Below are positions 25,439 through 33,715 of a DNA stretch of 64,000 nt, in pieces. Source of the DNA: Janthinobacterium lividum. GTDB taxonomy: Bacteria > Pseudomonadota > Gammaproteobacteria > Burkholderiales > Burkholderiaceae_D. The stretch spans positions 62,001 through 126,000 of the forward strand of contig NZ_JAAOLY010000002.1 of NCBI RefSeq assembly GCF_011601275.1, in the 5' to 3' direction. Each line of letters starts with the position of its first letter. Position 1 is the stretch's first letter. The notes below the pieces were generated by a model. That model saw nothing but the letters and a program-made list of their open reading frames with translations. It was not told the origin of the DNA and did not search any database. Position numbers and translations under genes: made by a program.

Positions 25439-26601
25439 TCGATTTCTTCTTCACGCTCAAGGATGCGAAGATTCCCGTCTCGATCAAGGAATTTCTGACC
25501 CTTCTTGAAGCGCTGCAAAAGAACGTCATCGATGCCTCGATGGATGATTTCTACTATCTGGCGCGCCTGACCCTGGTCAAGGATGAAGCCCATTTCGACA
25601 AGTTCGACCGCGCGTTTGCCCAGTACTTCAAGGGCGTCAACGCGGCCTTCGACACGAACGCGGCGATTCCGCTCGACTGGCTGCTGAAACGCATGCAGCG
25701 CGAACTGTCCGAGGAGCAGAAGGCGCAGCTGGAAAAATTCGGCTACGACAAGCTGATGGACCGCCTGAACGAGCTGCTGAAGGAGCAGAAGGAGCGCCAC
25801 GAAGGTGGCAGCAAGTGGATCGGCACGGGCGGCACGTCGCCGTTCGGCAATGGCGGCACGAATCCGGAAGGCATCCGCATCGGCGGCAAGGGCGGCAACC
25901 GCACGGCCGTGAAAGTGTGGGAAGCGCGCAGCTACAAGGATTACGACGGCGAGCGCGAACTGGGCACGCGCAACATCAAGGTGGCCTTGCGCCGCCTGCG
26001 CAAGTTCGCGCGCGAAGGCGCGGAAGACGAACTGGCGCTCGACGCCACCATCGCCGCCACGGCGAACAATGCGGGCTACCTCGACATCAGGATGCGGCCC
26101 GAGCGCAAGAACCGCATCAAGGTGCTGATGCTGTTGGACGTGGGCGGCAGCATGGACGACCATATCGAGCGCACCGAGGAACTGTTTTCGGCGGCGAAGA
26201 CGGAATTCAAGAACATGGAGTTCTTTTACTTCCATAACTGCGTCTACGATTACCTGTGGAAGAACAACCGGCGCCGCAATGCCGAGCGTTTTCCCACCTG
26301 GGACGTGCTGCGCAAATACCCGCCCGACACCAAGCTGATCTTCGTCGGCGACGCCACCATGAGCCCTTACGAAATCCTGCAGCCGGGCGGCAGCGTCGAA
26401 TACAACAACGAGGAAGCAGGATCGACGTGGCTGGCGCGCTTTACCCAGGCGTTCCCGAAATTCATCTGGCTCAATCCGGAATCGGAAGGCTTGTGGCAAT
26501 ACCGCCAGTCGATCGGCGTGATGCGGCAGTTGATGAACAACCGCATGTTCCCCCTGTCGATCGACGGGCTGGAACGGGGCATGCGCCTGCTCAGTAAATA
26601 A
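25432..26601 (+). CDS. VWA-domain (CoxE-like) partner of MoxR
   Basis: A 389-aa protein. The N-terminal half is helical and charged, with a Gly-rich linker (about residues 123-160, GGTSPFGNGGTNPEG). The C-terminal VWA domain starts near 222. The metal site normally reading DxSxS is DVGGS here (LLDVGGSMDD), so the first Ser is Gly; TKLIFVGDATMSPYE supplies the later Thr/Asp region. ATG 25432 has GGGAGAG upstream and overlaps the GNAT stop. It is expected to act with the MoxR ATPase. A CATGGCGGC/GCCGCCATG hairpin (26621-26643) follows the stop; bases 26602-26913 contain nothing else convincing. Confidence 0.9.
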   Translation: MLIDFFFTLKDAKIPVSIKEFLTLLEALQKNVIDASMDDFYYLARLTLVKDEAHFDKFDRAFAQYFKGVNAAFDTNAAIPLDWLLKRMQRELSEEQKAQLEKFGYDKLMDRLNELLKEQKERHEGGSKWIGTGGTSPFGNGGTNPEGIRIGGKGGNRTAVKVWEARSYKDYDGERELGTRNIKVALRRLRKFAREGAEDELALDATIAATANNAGYLDIRMRPERKNRIKVLMLLDVGGSMDDHIERTEELFSAAKTEFKNMEFFYFHNCVYDYLWKNNRRRNAERFPTWDVLRKYPPDTKLIFVGDATMSPYEILQPGGSVEYNNEEAGSTWLARFTQAFPKFIWLNPESEGLWQYRQSIGVMRQLMNNRMFPLSIDGLERGMRLLSK

Positions 26602-26913
26602 AAGCACCTAACAAAAAGTCCATGGCGGCAGGGGGCCGCCATGCCGTACACTGCGACACGGCACTACCGTGCGGAGCATCTCCGCTGCGGGCGGGTACCA
26701 TACGCTGATACCAGCCCTGCCCTACCCTGCTGCATCCCGTGCGCGGCCGCCATGGCCGCGACACTGTTCGATTGCGCACATCGTGCGCGCCTTCTGCTCC
26801 GGTAGAATCGGCGCATCGCTCTGCGCAAACTATGCACCACCGCTGCACCACGACATAGCCGCGCCAGCCCCCGTGCTGCCGGCCGGTGCCAGCGCCACTT
26901 CAAAGGAATGAGC

Positions 26914-28101
26914 ATGCAAAGTCTGATCTCGATCGCCGCCGACCTGTCCTGGCCGTTCGCCATTACCCTGGCCTGGGTGGTGGGCGAATTCGGCCACCGC
27001 TGGACGGGCCTGCCGCGCATCAGTTTTTACGGCGTGATCGGCTTCGTCCTCGCGCAGACGCAGGTAGGCATCCTGCCGCAGACGGACGCCGGCCCCATGC
27101 TGGTGCTGGCCGACGTGGCCTTCGGCCTGATCCTGTTCGAGGTGGGCTACCGCATCAACCTGCGCTGGCTGAAGAACAACCCGTGGATCGCCGTCACGGG
27201 CCTGGTCGAATCGCTGCTGACGTTTGCCGTCGTCTACTTCATCGGCATCGAATTCGGCAGCACCTCGATGACGGCGCTGCTGCTGGCGTCGCTGGCCATG
27301 TCCACCTCGCCGGCCACCATCATGCGCGTCATCAACGAGGAACGCAGTTCGGGCCAGGTCACGGAACGCATCGTCCACCTCACGGCCTTGAATTGCGTGC
27401 TGGCCGTCTTCACGTTCAACATCATCGTCGGCTTCTGGATGTTCCAAAGTTCCACCGACCTGATCGAGGCGAGCAGCAGCAGCGCCGCCGTGCTGGCCGC
27501 CTCGGTGGCCGCCGGCACCGTCTTCGGCATCGTCGTGCCGGCCATGCTGCGCCGCCTGGGCAATATGGCGCAGGACGCCACCGTGGCGTTCGCGCTGTCG
27601 GTGATGCTGCTCGTCGCCCTCACCTACACCACCAGCCTGTCGCCGCTGTTGGCCACGCTCACCTTCGGCCTGGTGGCGCGCCACCGCCGTGTCGCCTTCA
27701 GCCAGGCGCAGCGCAATTTCGGCGCCATGGGCGAGCTGTTGACGGTACTGCTGTTCGTGTATGCCGCCTCGACCCTGGAATGGGCCAGCGTGACGGCCGG
27801 CGCGGGCCTGGCCCTGGCCGTCGTCGGCGGACGCTTGCTGACGAAGGTCGCCGGCGTGGCCGCGTTTTCGCACGTGAGCGGCATTTCCTGGCGCAAGGGC
27901 GTGCTGACGGGCGTGGCGCTGACGCCCGTTTCCGTCTTCATCATCCTGCTGCTCGAACACGCGCGCCAGCACGGCGTGAACTTCGGTGACGAATTGAACG
28001 CCCTGGCCGCCATCACCCTGGGCCTGGAACTGGTCGGCCCCGTGCTGGTGCAGCGCGTGCTGATGCTGGCCAAAGAAACCCACGAAATCAAGGAGCGCTA
28101 A
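26914..28101 (+). CDS. Cation/proton antiporter, CPA2-like
   Basis: A 395-aa polytopic membrane protein with about 11-12 helices, resembling Na+/H+ exchangers of the KefB/NhaP superfamily. The segments GPMLVLADVAFGLILFEVGYRINL and ASLAMSTSPATIMRVINEERSSGQVTERI are characteristic. No TrkA-N regulatory domain follows the membrane part. ATG 26914 is preferred over 26908 because AAGGA lies 6 bases before it. Its stop abuts the ATG of the YbdK-type gene, so both are in one unit. The transported ion cannot be read from sequence. Confidence 0.85.
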   Translation: MQSLISIAADLSWPFAITLAWVVGEFGHRWTGLPRISFYGVIGFVLAQTQVGILPQTDAGPMLVLADVAFGLILFEVGYRINLRWLKNNPWIAVTGLVESLLTFAVVYFIGIEFGSTSMTALLLASLAMSTSPATIMRVINEERSSGQVTERIVHLTALNCVLAVFTFNIIVGFWMFQSSTDLIEASSSSAAVLAASVAAGTVFGIVVPAMLRRLGNMAQDATVAFALSVMLLVALTYTTSLSPLLATLTFGLVARHRRVAFSQAQRNFGAMGELLTVLLFVYAASTLEWASVTAGAGLALAVVGGRLLTKVAGVAAFSHVSGISWRKGVLTGVALTPVSVFIILLLEHARQHGVNFGDELNALAAITLGLELVGPVLVQRVLMLAKETHEIKER

Positions 28102-29232
28102 ATGCCGCTGGAACCCTTTGGCCAATCGGCCGCGCTGACCTTCGGCGTCGAACTGGAACTGCAACTGGTGAACCTGTCGGACTACGACTTGACGGCCGCC
28201 AGCCCCGACTTGCTGCACCTGCTGAATAAAAAGCCGTTCCCCGGCAACGTCACGCCGGAAATCACCGAGAGCATGATCGAGATCAACTCGAGCGTGCACA
28301 CACATCACGGCCCTTTGCTGGAGCAGTTGCAGGAAATCCGCGACACCTTGATCACGGCCGGCGACAAGCTCAATATCGGCATCGCAGGCGGCGGCACGCA
28401 TCCGTTCCAGCAATGGTCCTCGCAAAAGATCTTTTCCAAGCCCCGCTTCCAGGAAATCTCGGAACTGTACGGCTACCTGGCCAAGCAGTTCACCATCTTC
28501 GGCCAGCACGTGCACATCGGCTGCGCCTCGGGCGATGACGCCATGTTCCTGCTGCATTCGCTGAACCGCTACATCCCCCACTTCATCGCCCTGTCGGCGT
28601 CCTCGCCCTACGTGCAGGGGCGCGACACCCTGTTCGACTCGGCCCGCCTGAACTCCGTGTTCGCGTTTCCCATGAGTGGACGCGCACCGTTCACCTTGAG
28701 CTGGGACCAGTTCTCCAACGAATATTTCGCCAAGATGGAGAACACGGGCATCATCAAGAGCATGAAGGATTTTTACTGGGATATCCGTCCCAAGCCGGAA
28801 TTCGGCACCATCGAACTGCGCGTGTGCGACACGCCGCTGACGGTGGAACGGGCCGCCGCGCTGGCCGCCTACCTGCAGGCGCTATGCCGCTACCTGCTCG
28901 AACGCAAGGAAGCCCCGCCCGTGGAAGACGATTACCTCGTATATAACTACAACCGCTTCCAGGCTTGCCGCTTCGGCCTCGATGGTGCCATCACGCATCC
29001 GAAAACCTACGAAACGATGTCCCTGCGCGAAGACATCATGACCACCCTGCGCAAGATGGAGCCGCACGCCGAGGCGCTGGGCAGCACGCCAGCCCTGAAA
29101 CACCTGTCGGACGTGGCCAAGCAGTGGAGCGACGCGCAATACCTGCGCAAGCAGCACAATGTGCAGGGCAGCGCCGAGGGCATGGTCGATTCGGCGATCC
29201 GCTGCTTCCGTGGCGAGCCGATGAACTACTGA
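28102..29232 (+). CDS. YbdK-type carboxylate-amine ligase (GCS2 family)
   Basis: A 376-aa ATP-grasp-like enzyme of the glutamate-cysteine ligase 2 family, known for weak gamma-glutamyl-cysteine synthesis in YbdK. Motifs include [13 protein letters not shown] at the start, [20 protein letters not shown], and the arginine-containing [20 protein letters not shown] that binds substrates. It begins directly at the end of the antiporter gene (TAA then ATG, no gap). Length is typical (about 370). Actual substrate is uncertain. Palindromic repeats and a gene remnant follow it. Confidence 0.9.
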   Translation: MPLEPFGQSAALTFGVELELQLVNLSDYDLTAASPDLLHLLNKKPFPGNVTPEITESMIEINSSVHTHHGPLLEQLQEIRDTLITAGDKLNIGIAGGGTHPFQQWSSQKIFSKPRFQEISELYGYLAKQFTIFGQHVHIGCASGDDAMFLLHSLNRYIPHFIALSASSPYVQGRDTLFDSARLNSVFAFPMSGRAPFTLSWDQFSNEYFAKMENTGIIKSMKDFYWDIRPKPEFGTIELRVCDTPLTVERAAALAAYLQALCRYLLERKEAPPVEDDYLVYNYNRFQACRFGLDGAITHPKTYETMSLREDIMTTLRKMEPHAEALGSTPALKHLSDVAKQWSDAQYLRKQHNVQGSAEGMVDSAIRCFRGEPMNY

Positions 29233-29241
29233 CGCTGCCCA

Positions 29242-29254
29242 AGCGTAATCCGAC
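29242..29254 (+). repeat. Half of a TAATCCGAC palindromic repeat
   Basis: GCGTAATCCGAC here matches only the right arm of the full palindromic elements at 29362-29398 and 38066-38110, so it looks like a decayed or truncated copy. Confidence 0.45.
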
Positions 29255-29272
29255 TGGCGCCGCCAACAATGC

Positions 29273-29309
29273 TGTCGGATTACGGTCCTTCGGACCTAAT
29301 CCGACCTAC
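29273..29309 (-). repeat. REP-like palindromic repeat (reverse orientation)
   Basis: GTCGGATTAC-GGTCC-TTC-GGACC-TAATCCGACCTAC folds into a near-perfect hairpin. The CTAATCCGACCTAC end marks the family's left end in reverse orientation. Together with the forward copy at 29362 it forms an inverted pair, as in bacterial BIME elements. Confidence 0.7.
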
Positions 29310-29361
29310 CCGTTTTTACCCCGACAACGCATGAATGACTGATGTTGCTCAGCCTGGGACC

Positions 29362-29398
29362 GTAGGCCGGATTAGCGGCATGGCCGCGTAATCCGACA
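29362..29398 (+). repeat. REP-like palindromic repeat (forward orientation)
   Basis: GTAGGCCGGATTA-GCGGC-ATG-GCCGC-GTAATCCGACA is a hairpin with the same outer sequence as the other family members but a different inner stem that still pairs. It ends 10 bases before the coding remnant at 29409. Confidence 0.7.
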
Positions 29399-29408
29399 AC
29401 ATTATTAG

Positions 29409-29504
29409 CGCTGGATAAAAAATATGACGGGCCTGGGCCTGTTCCAGACAGGCTTCCACGGCGAGACGCGCAATGTGATGTTCACCGTGCGCACGAAGTT
29501 TTAA
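29409..29504 (+). pseudogene. C-terminal remnant of a TonB-dependent receptor
   Basis: An open stretch of about 31 codons ends with TAA at 29502-29504. It encodes a peptide ending FHGETRNVMFTVRTKF, the typical last beta-strand of a TonB-dependent outer-membrane receptor with its terminal Phe. A stop (29406-29408) sits directly before it, and no upstream receptor sequence is seen; palindromic repeats occupy that space. The rest of the gene has evidently been deleted. It converges on the alginate-lyase-like gene, so the lost receptor may once have imported its polysaccharide products. Confidence 0.6.
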
Positions 29505-30584
29505 TCAACTGCCATACAGCGCCAGCGCCCAGGCTGGCGGGCGCAGTTCCAGCGCCAGGGAAAGGTATGCGGGATCGAAGCGCGCCGCCAGCAGGTAAAC
29601 ATTGGCGGCGCCCTTCGGCTCCCAATTTCCCGTAAAGCCCTTTTCGCCGGCCGCCACGCGCTTGCGGTCGAAGGGCACGGCGCTCTTCGCGAATTCCTCG
29701 TGCGTCTTTCTGCCCTGCGCATACGGCGCCAACCAGGCCAGCGCCTCGGCCAGGCGCCGCGCTTCCGGCGCGCCATACCAGTCGTCGCCATGCGCCTGCG
29801 CCATCAGGGCTGTCGTCAGCAGCGGCTCCAGGCTGTAGGTGGTGTAGTGCAGGGCGTCGCGCTGCTCGAAGTCGAACGGCACGCCGCCGACGCCGATATT
29901 GCGCGGCACGTGCGCCAGGAAGCGCTCTTTCGCGCGCGCGATCAGGAGCGAGTCACCCGTCACGTACGCGGCGGCCGTGCCGATCTTGATGCGGTGGCTG
30001 TGCCAGTTGTTGCGCGCCGTGGACGGGCCGCCCACCTTGATGGGGTCACTCAGATAGCCGTTCGCCAGGGTGCGGCAAAACGCCTGCACCTGCTCGCGTT
30101 CGACGCCGTTCAAGCGTTCCTGGACCAGGTCAAAGCCCATCAGCAAGCTGGCCAGCTCCGTCTCGTCGACGGGACTGAACGACGGCTGATAACTGCCACT
30201 CCAGGCCAGCAGCAGCTGGCGCGCCGCCTCGAAATGCGCCATCTCGCCCGACAGCCGCCAGGCCAGGGCCTGCAAGCGCGCCTGGCGCCAGTCTTCCTGC
30301 GCCTGCTGGCTGGTCTCGCGTCCGCCCTCTCCCTTCAGCAAGCCGCCCGTGCGCACTTCGGCCATCAGGTGCACGGGCCGCGCCGCATCCTTGCGCGCCG
30401 CCTTGAGCACCTGTTCGGCAACGGCCGGCGCCACCTGCGCCTTGAGCGTGCGGGCCCGCGCGGCGGAGGTCAGCGCAAACGGCAGCGGGCCGTCGTGCGG
30501 GCGTGGCGCCGCGCGCAAGCCCGCCAGGGGCAGCGCCAGCAGGCCGGCCAGCAGCGTGCGCCGGCGGATCAGATGCGCACTCAA
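29505..30584 (-). CDS. Alginate-lyase-like polysaccharide lyase (PL5-type), exported
   Basis: A 359-aa protein of the alginate lyase superfamily (alpha/alpha-barrel). The N-terminus has a twin-arginine-like signal (RRRTLLAGLLALPLAGLRA). The hallmark ARNNWHSHRIKIG (Asn/His pair) and the later VGGVPFDFEQRDALHYTTYSLEPL with Arg/His/Tyr residues fit the active-site region. The likely start is TTG at 30582-30584, overlapping the upstream stop (TTGA) with GGGAG 8 bases before it; no in-frame ATG exists near the signal. Beta-elimination of uronate polysaccharides is the family activity; substrate is not proven. Confidence 0.8.
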   Translation of the reverse strand: MSAHLIRRRTLLAGLLALPLAGLRAAPRPHDGPLPFALTSAARARTLKAQVAPAVAEQVLKAARKDAARPVHLMAEVRTGGLLKGEGGRETSQQAQEDWRQARLQALAWRLSGEMAHFEAARQLLLAWSGSYQPSFSPVDETELASLLMGFDLVQERLNGVEREQVQAFCRTLANGYLSDPIKVGGPSTARNNWHSHRIKIGTAAAYVTGDSLLIARAKERFLAHVPRNIGVGGVPFDFEQRDALHYTTYSLEPLLTTALMAQAHGDDWYGAPEARRLAEALAWLAPYAQGRKTHEEFAKSAVPFDRKRVAAGEKGFTGNWEPKGAANVYLLAARFDPAYLSLALELRPPAWALALYGS

Positions 30585-31588
30585 AACCGCGTCTCCCGCG
30601 CCGCGCGCAAAAAGTTATCGAGGATGGGTGTGCAATCGAGCAGTTCGACGCCGCCCGCCGAATGGAATTCCGGGTGCCACTGCAAGCCCATGACGAAACG
30701 GGCCCGCTGGTAGCGGATGGCTTCGACGATGTTGTCTCCTTGCGAATACGCTTCCACGGTGACGTCGCGCCCCAGGTCCTTGACCGACTGGTGGTGGATG
30801 GAATTGACGAGCGCCTCGCCCGCCTTCGGGAACATGCCCGCCAGCGACGAGCCTTTCGGGAAGACGATGGTGTGACGGTGACGGTCATACAGGTCGTTGA
30901 CGTGCGAGGTGGCGCCTTCCACGTCCGAAGCGATGTCCTGGTACAGGGTGCCGCCAAAGCCCACGTTGATTAGTTGGCAGCCGCGGCATATACCCAGCAC
31001 GGGTTTGCCCGCGTCGACGAATTCGTGCAGCAGTTCCAGCTCGTACAGGTCGCGCGCGCGGTCGCCGTTCCATTCGGGCCGCGTGGCAGCCTCGGAATAC
31101 GTCTGCGGCGAGACGTCGGCGCCGCCCTGCAGCACCAGGCCGTCCAGGTGGCGCGCATAGTGGCGCAAGGTGATGTTACTCGGGTGTAGCTGGCCGCTGG
31201 TATTGACGGTCGGGATCATGAACACCAGCACGTCGCGCGACATGACCCACTGGGCGATCGACTCTTCCAGGTATTGCAGATTCTTGCTGCGCAAGCCAGT
31301 GGCGCCAGGCTCGGGGTGAAAAATGCGCGCCGAGATGCCGATGCGCAGGGTGCGCCGCATGAAATCGCGGCTGGCCTTGTCGCGCATGGACCGGTAGCGC
31401 GACGAAATCACCCGCCAGGCCAGCGCCAGCGGCGTGTCGTTATCCTTCAGGTAGCGGGGGGCGGCGTCGCGCGCGCGGTGCTCGTCATCGGGCGCCCGGC
31501 GGCCCACCCGGTCGGGCCGCGCCGGTGCCGGCTCTGGCGCCGCTTGATCGGTGGACGGGGGCTGCTGGGGATCTTTTTCGTCTGACAT
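30581..31588 (-). CDS. Gamma-glutamyl-gamma-aminobutyrate hydrolase-like class I amidotransferase (PuuD family)
   Basis: A 335-aa protein. Residues 1-~75 are a charged, Pro-rich extension. From about 80 it shows the PuuD/GATase1 peptidase C26 fold: RIGISARIFHPEPG, LDGLVLQGGADVSPQTY, nucleophile Cys in GICRGCQLINVGFGGTLYQD, and the His-Glu of GLQWHPEF. The start MSDEKD is chosen; a GTG 20 codons earlier (31648) would add a hydrophobic lead without a better ribosome site. It is coupled to the lyase gene by a 4-bp overlap, an unusual pairing. The N-terminal extension is longer than in E. coli PuuD (254 aa). Confidence 0.82.
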   Translation of the reverse strand: MSDEKDPQQPPSTDQAAPEPAPARPDRVGRRAPDDEHRARDAAPRYLKDNDTPLALAWRVISSRYRSMRDKASRDFMRRTLRIGISARIFHPEPGATGLRSKNLQYLEESIAQWVMSRDVLVFMIPTVNTSGQLHPSNITLRHYARHLDGLVLQGGADVSPQTYSEAATRPEWNGDRARDLYELELLHEFVDAGKPVLGICRGCQLINVGFGGTLYQDIASDVEGATSHVNDLYDRHRHTIVFPKGSSLAGMFPKAGEALVNSIHHQSVKDLGRDVTVEAYSQGDNIVEAIRYQRARFVMGLQWHPEFHSAGGVELLDCTPILDNFLRAARETRF

Positions 31589-31807
31589 GGCGGGGGCTGA
31601 CTGAAAGCGGAGAACGGTTTCAATATAAACCCCCGCCTTCAAAAGCACGATTCAATTTTGTAACAAAAGCATACCTGCGGGCATCCACGCAACACGCCGG
31701 CGGCAAACGCATACGCCCCGTTTACGCTGGCGGCCCCGCTTTTTAGAGAATCTTTACGCCCCCGCTGCTAATCTTGAACGTACCTCAACCACCGCTGCAA
31801 AGCCACC

Positions 31808-32107
31808 ATGGAACCCCATTCACGCCTGTCCGCACATCACGCACTGCCCCACCGCCACCCTCGCCTGCCCACCTTCCTCATGCATATCACGGTCGACAAA
31901 GCCTGCCTGGCCGAGCTGCGCCAGCTGGTCGTCAGGACGTGCGGCGGCATGCTGTCGTTCATGCGCGTCGAGGCGGTCGACCACGCCGAACGCATGAAAG
32001 TGTGGCTGTGCGTGACGGAACCTGCCCTGCGCCTGACGATGGACGCCGTCATGCGCCTGCTGCCGGCGGCGGAATTTGGCCGCATCAGCCAGGGGAAATC
32101 GCTATGA
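31808..32107 (+). CDS. Small hypothetical protein ahead of dapA-like gene
   Basis: A 99-aa protein not recognised. Residues 1-24 are His/Pro/Arg-rich. From MHITVDKACLAELRQLV on, the alternation of a strand, a helix, strands (GGMLSFMRVEA, MKVWLCVTE) and a second helix looks like a small ACT-like alpha/beta fold, so the true start could be the inner ATG at 31880. Its TGA overlaps the next ATG (ATGA), so it belongs to the same unit as the dapA-like and parA-like genes. Codon use is like its neighbours. No ribosome-binding site is obvious at either start. Confidence 0.6.
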   Translation: MEPHSRLSAHHALPHRHPRLPTFLMHITVDKACLAELRQLVVRTCGGMLSFMRVEAVDHAERMKVWLCVTEPALRLTMDAVMRLLPAAEFGRISQGKSL

Positions 32108-33141
32108 ACCAGTATTCCTGCGAGCAGGCGATGTCCTCGATGCGCATCACCGCGCACTTCCAGGGCATCTGGGTGCCGATGGTCACGCCCTTCCGCGATG
32201 GCGATGGCGACATCGACTTCGACGCGGCCCAGCAGCTCGCGTGCGAGCTGGCCGCCAGCGGCATCGACGGCCTGGTGGTATGCGGCACCACGGGCGAAGC
32301 GGCCATGCTGAGCGCCGCCGAACAGACAATGCTGTTAGACAGCGTGCTTGAAGCCGTCGGCCCCCGCTTCCCCGTCGTGATGGGGATAGGCGGCAGCGAT
32401 ACGCGCAGTGTCGTCGCCACGGTGCAGCGCTACAACGACCATCCGCTGGCCGGCCTGCTGGTCTGCGCACCCGCCTATGTGCGCCCTTCGCAGGACGGCA
32501 TCGTGCGCCACTTCCAGGCCATCGCCGGCGCCACCGACCAGTCCATCGTGCTGTACAACGTGCCGGCCCGCACGGGCGTCAATATCGAACCGCAAACGGC
32601 CGCGCTGCTGGCGCGCGACTCGCACTTCGTCGCCATAAAGGAAGCGGGCGGCAAGCTGCAGCAACTGGGCGAACTGCTGCTCGACACGCGCCTGGACGTG
32701 CTGTGCGGCGACGATGCGCTGCTGCTGGCCAGCCTGTCCATGGGCGGCCACGGCGCCATGTCGGCCGCCGCCCAGGTGCGCCCCGACCTGTATGCGCAGC
32801 TGTACCACCTCGTCAAGCAGGGCCGCCACGGCGCGGCCGGCGCCCTGTTCAAGACCATGCTGCCCGTCATCCGCCTGCTGTTTGCCGAACCGAATCCCGC
32901 GCCCGTCAAAGCAGCGCTGGCCATGCAGGGCAAGGTGCGCAACGCCTTGCGCCTGCCGATGACGCCGATGTCTTCCCCCGGCCAGGCCGCCCTGGCCGCG
33001 GCACTCGAGCCACTGTTGGAACTGCCCGCATGGACGGCCAGCGACAGGGAAGAGCCGCGCGAAGGCTGTCTGCTGCAGCTGGTTTCCCCTGCCAACATCA
33101 TGCCAGCCGTGCGCCAAGATGATCATCGCCATCACGGATGA
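32104..33141 (+). CDS. Dihydrodipicolinate synthase family protein (DapA-like)
   Basis: A 345-aa TIM-barrel aldolase of the DapA/N-acetylneuraminate lyase family. Catalytic residues of DapA are kept: Thr-Thr in VCGTTGEAAM, Tyr in APAYVRPSQDG, Tyr and Arg in VLYNVPARTG, and the Schiff-base Lys in VAIKEAGG. It has about 15 extra residues before the barrel and 35-40 after it compared with E. coli DapA (292 aa). Its setting, between a small unknown protein and a ParA-like gene, differs from the usual lysine gene neighbourhood, so it may be a paralogue acting on another keto-acid. Confidence 0.85.
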   Translation: MNQYSCEQAMSSMRITAHFQGIWVPMVTPFRDGDGDIDFDAAQQLACELAASGIDGLVVCGTTGEAAMLSAAEQTMLLDSVLEAVGPRFPVVMGIGGSDTRSVVATVQRYNDHPLAGLLVCAPAYVRPSQDGIVRHFQAIAGATDQSIVLYNVPARTGVNIEPQTAALLARDSHFVAIKEAGGKLQQLGELLLDTRLDVLCGDDALLLASLSMGGHGAMSAAAQVRPDLYAQLYHLVKQGRHGAAGALFKTMLPVIRLLFAEPNPAPVKAALAMQGKVRNALRLPMTPMSSPGQAALAAALEPLLELPAWTASDREEPREGCLLQLVSPANIMPAVRQDDHRHHG

Positions 33142-33661
33142 GCGCGGGGGCATGGAGAAATCCATCCTGGCCGGACGGCTGGCCGCTTCGCGCGCGCTGG
33201 CCGGCCGCAAGGTCTTGCTGCTCGATGCCGACCCACGCCAGAGCGCCATGGCGCAGGCCAGAAATATGCACGACGGCGCCATGCACGGCAGCCTGACGCG
33301 GCCGCGCCTGATGGCGCGCGCCATCAGCGCCAAGGGCTTGCAACCGGAACTGGAACATCTGGTGAACTGTTATCACGACATCGTCATCGACAGCGAAGGC
33401 CGCGACTCCATGGGCAGCCGTTCGGCCCTGATCGCCGCACGCGTTCTGGTGGTGCCGCTCGACGGTGTCGTCGACGCCGCCGCGCAATCAGGCCTGGCGC
33501 GCCGCATCGCGCACGCGCGCAGCGTCAATCCGGGCCTGCGCGTGCTGCTGGCAACGGACACGCAAGCGGCGCCTGCCCATGCCCTGGCCGCGCAGATTCC
33601 AGCCGCCCGCGTGGTCAGCCTGGGGCAGTTGTACTGCGCCGTTTTCAACCTTTCCGCCTAG
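33119..33661 (+). CDS. ParA/MinD-like P-loop protein with degenerate Walker A
   Basis: A 180-aa protein whose fold pattern follows ParA: strand MIIAIT, P-loop region, KVLLLDADPRQSA (Walker A' Asp), VIDSEGRD (Walker B region) and VLVVPLDG. The canonical KGGxGKS/T has become ERGGMEKSI: the signature Lys is Arg, the Gly before the catalytic Lys is Glu, and the second hydroxyl residue is Ile. ATP hydrolysis may be impaired. It overlaps the dapA-like gene by 23 bp in another frame. It is shorter than plasmid ParA (about 210-260). No ParB or centromere-like repeats are nearby. Confidence 0.75.
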   Translation: MIIAITDERGGMEKSILAGRLAASRALAGRKVLLLDADPRQSAMAQARNMHDGAMHGSLTRPRLMARAISAKGLQPELEHLVNCYHDIVIDSEGRDSMGSRSALIAARVLVVPLDGVVDAAAQSGLARRIAHARSVNPGLRVLLATDTQAAPAHALAAQIPAARVVSLGQLYCAVFNLSA

Positions 33662-33676
33662 CCCGTCCGGGCACGC

Positions 33677-33700
33677 AAAAAAGGCGGCGCATGCGCCGCC
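33677..33700 (-). terminator. Terminator after the torF-like porin gene
   Basis: GGCGGCGCATGCGCCGCC (33683-33700) is a perfect palindrome followed on the minus strand by six T's (33677-33682), 16 bases after the porin stop codon. On the plus strand it lacks a T-run, so it ends the porin transcript rather than the parA-like one. Confidence 0.85.
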
Positions 33701-33715
33701 TCCCTTCCCTGTCAA

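Noticed and set aside
33119..33661. Chromosome partition locus (parAB/parS)
   Set aside because: No ParB gene and no parS-like palindrome are nearby, and the P-loop is degenerate; the name is kept only as a fold description.
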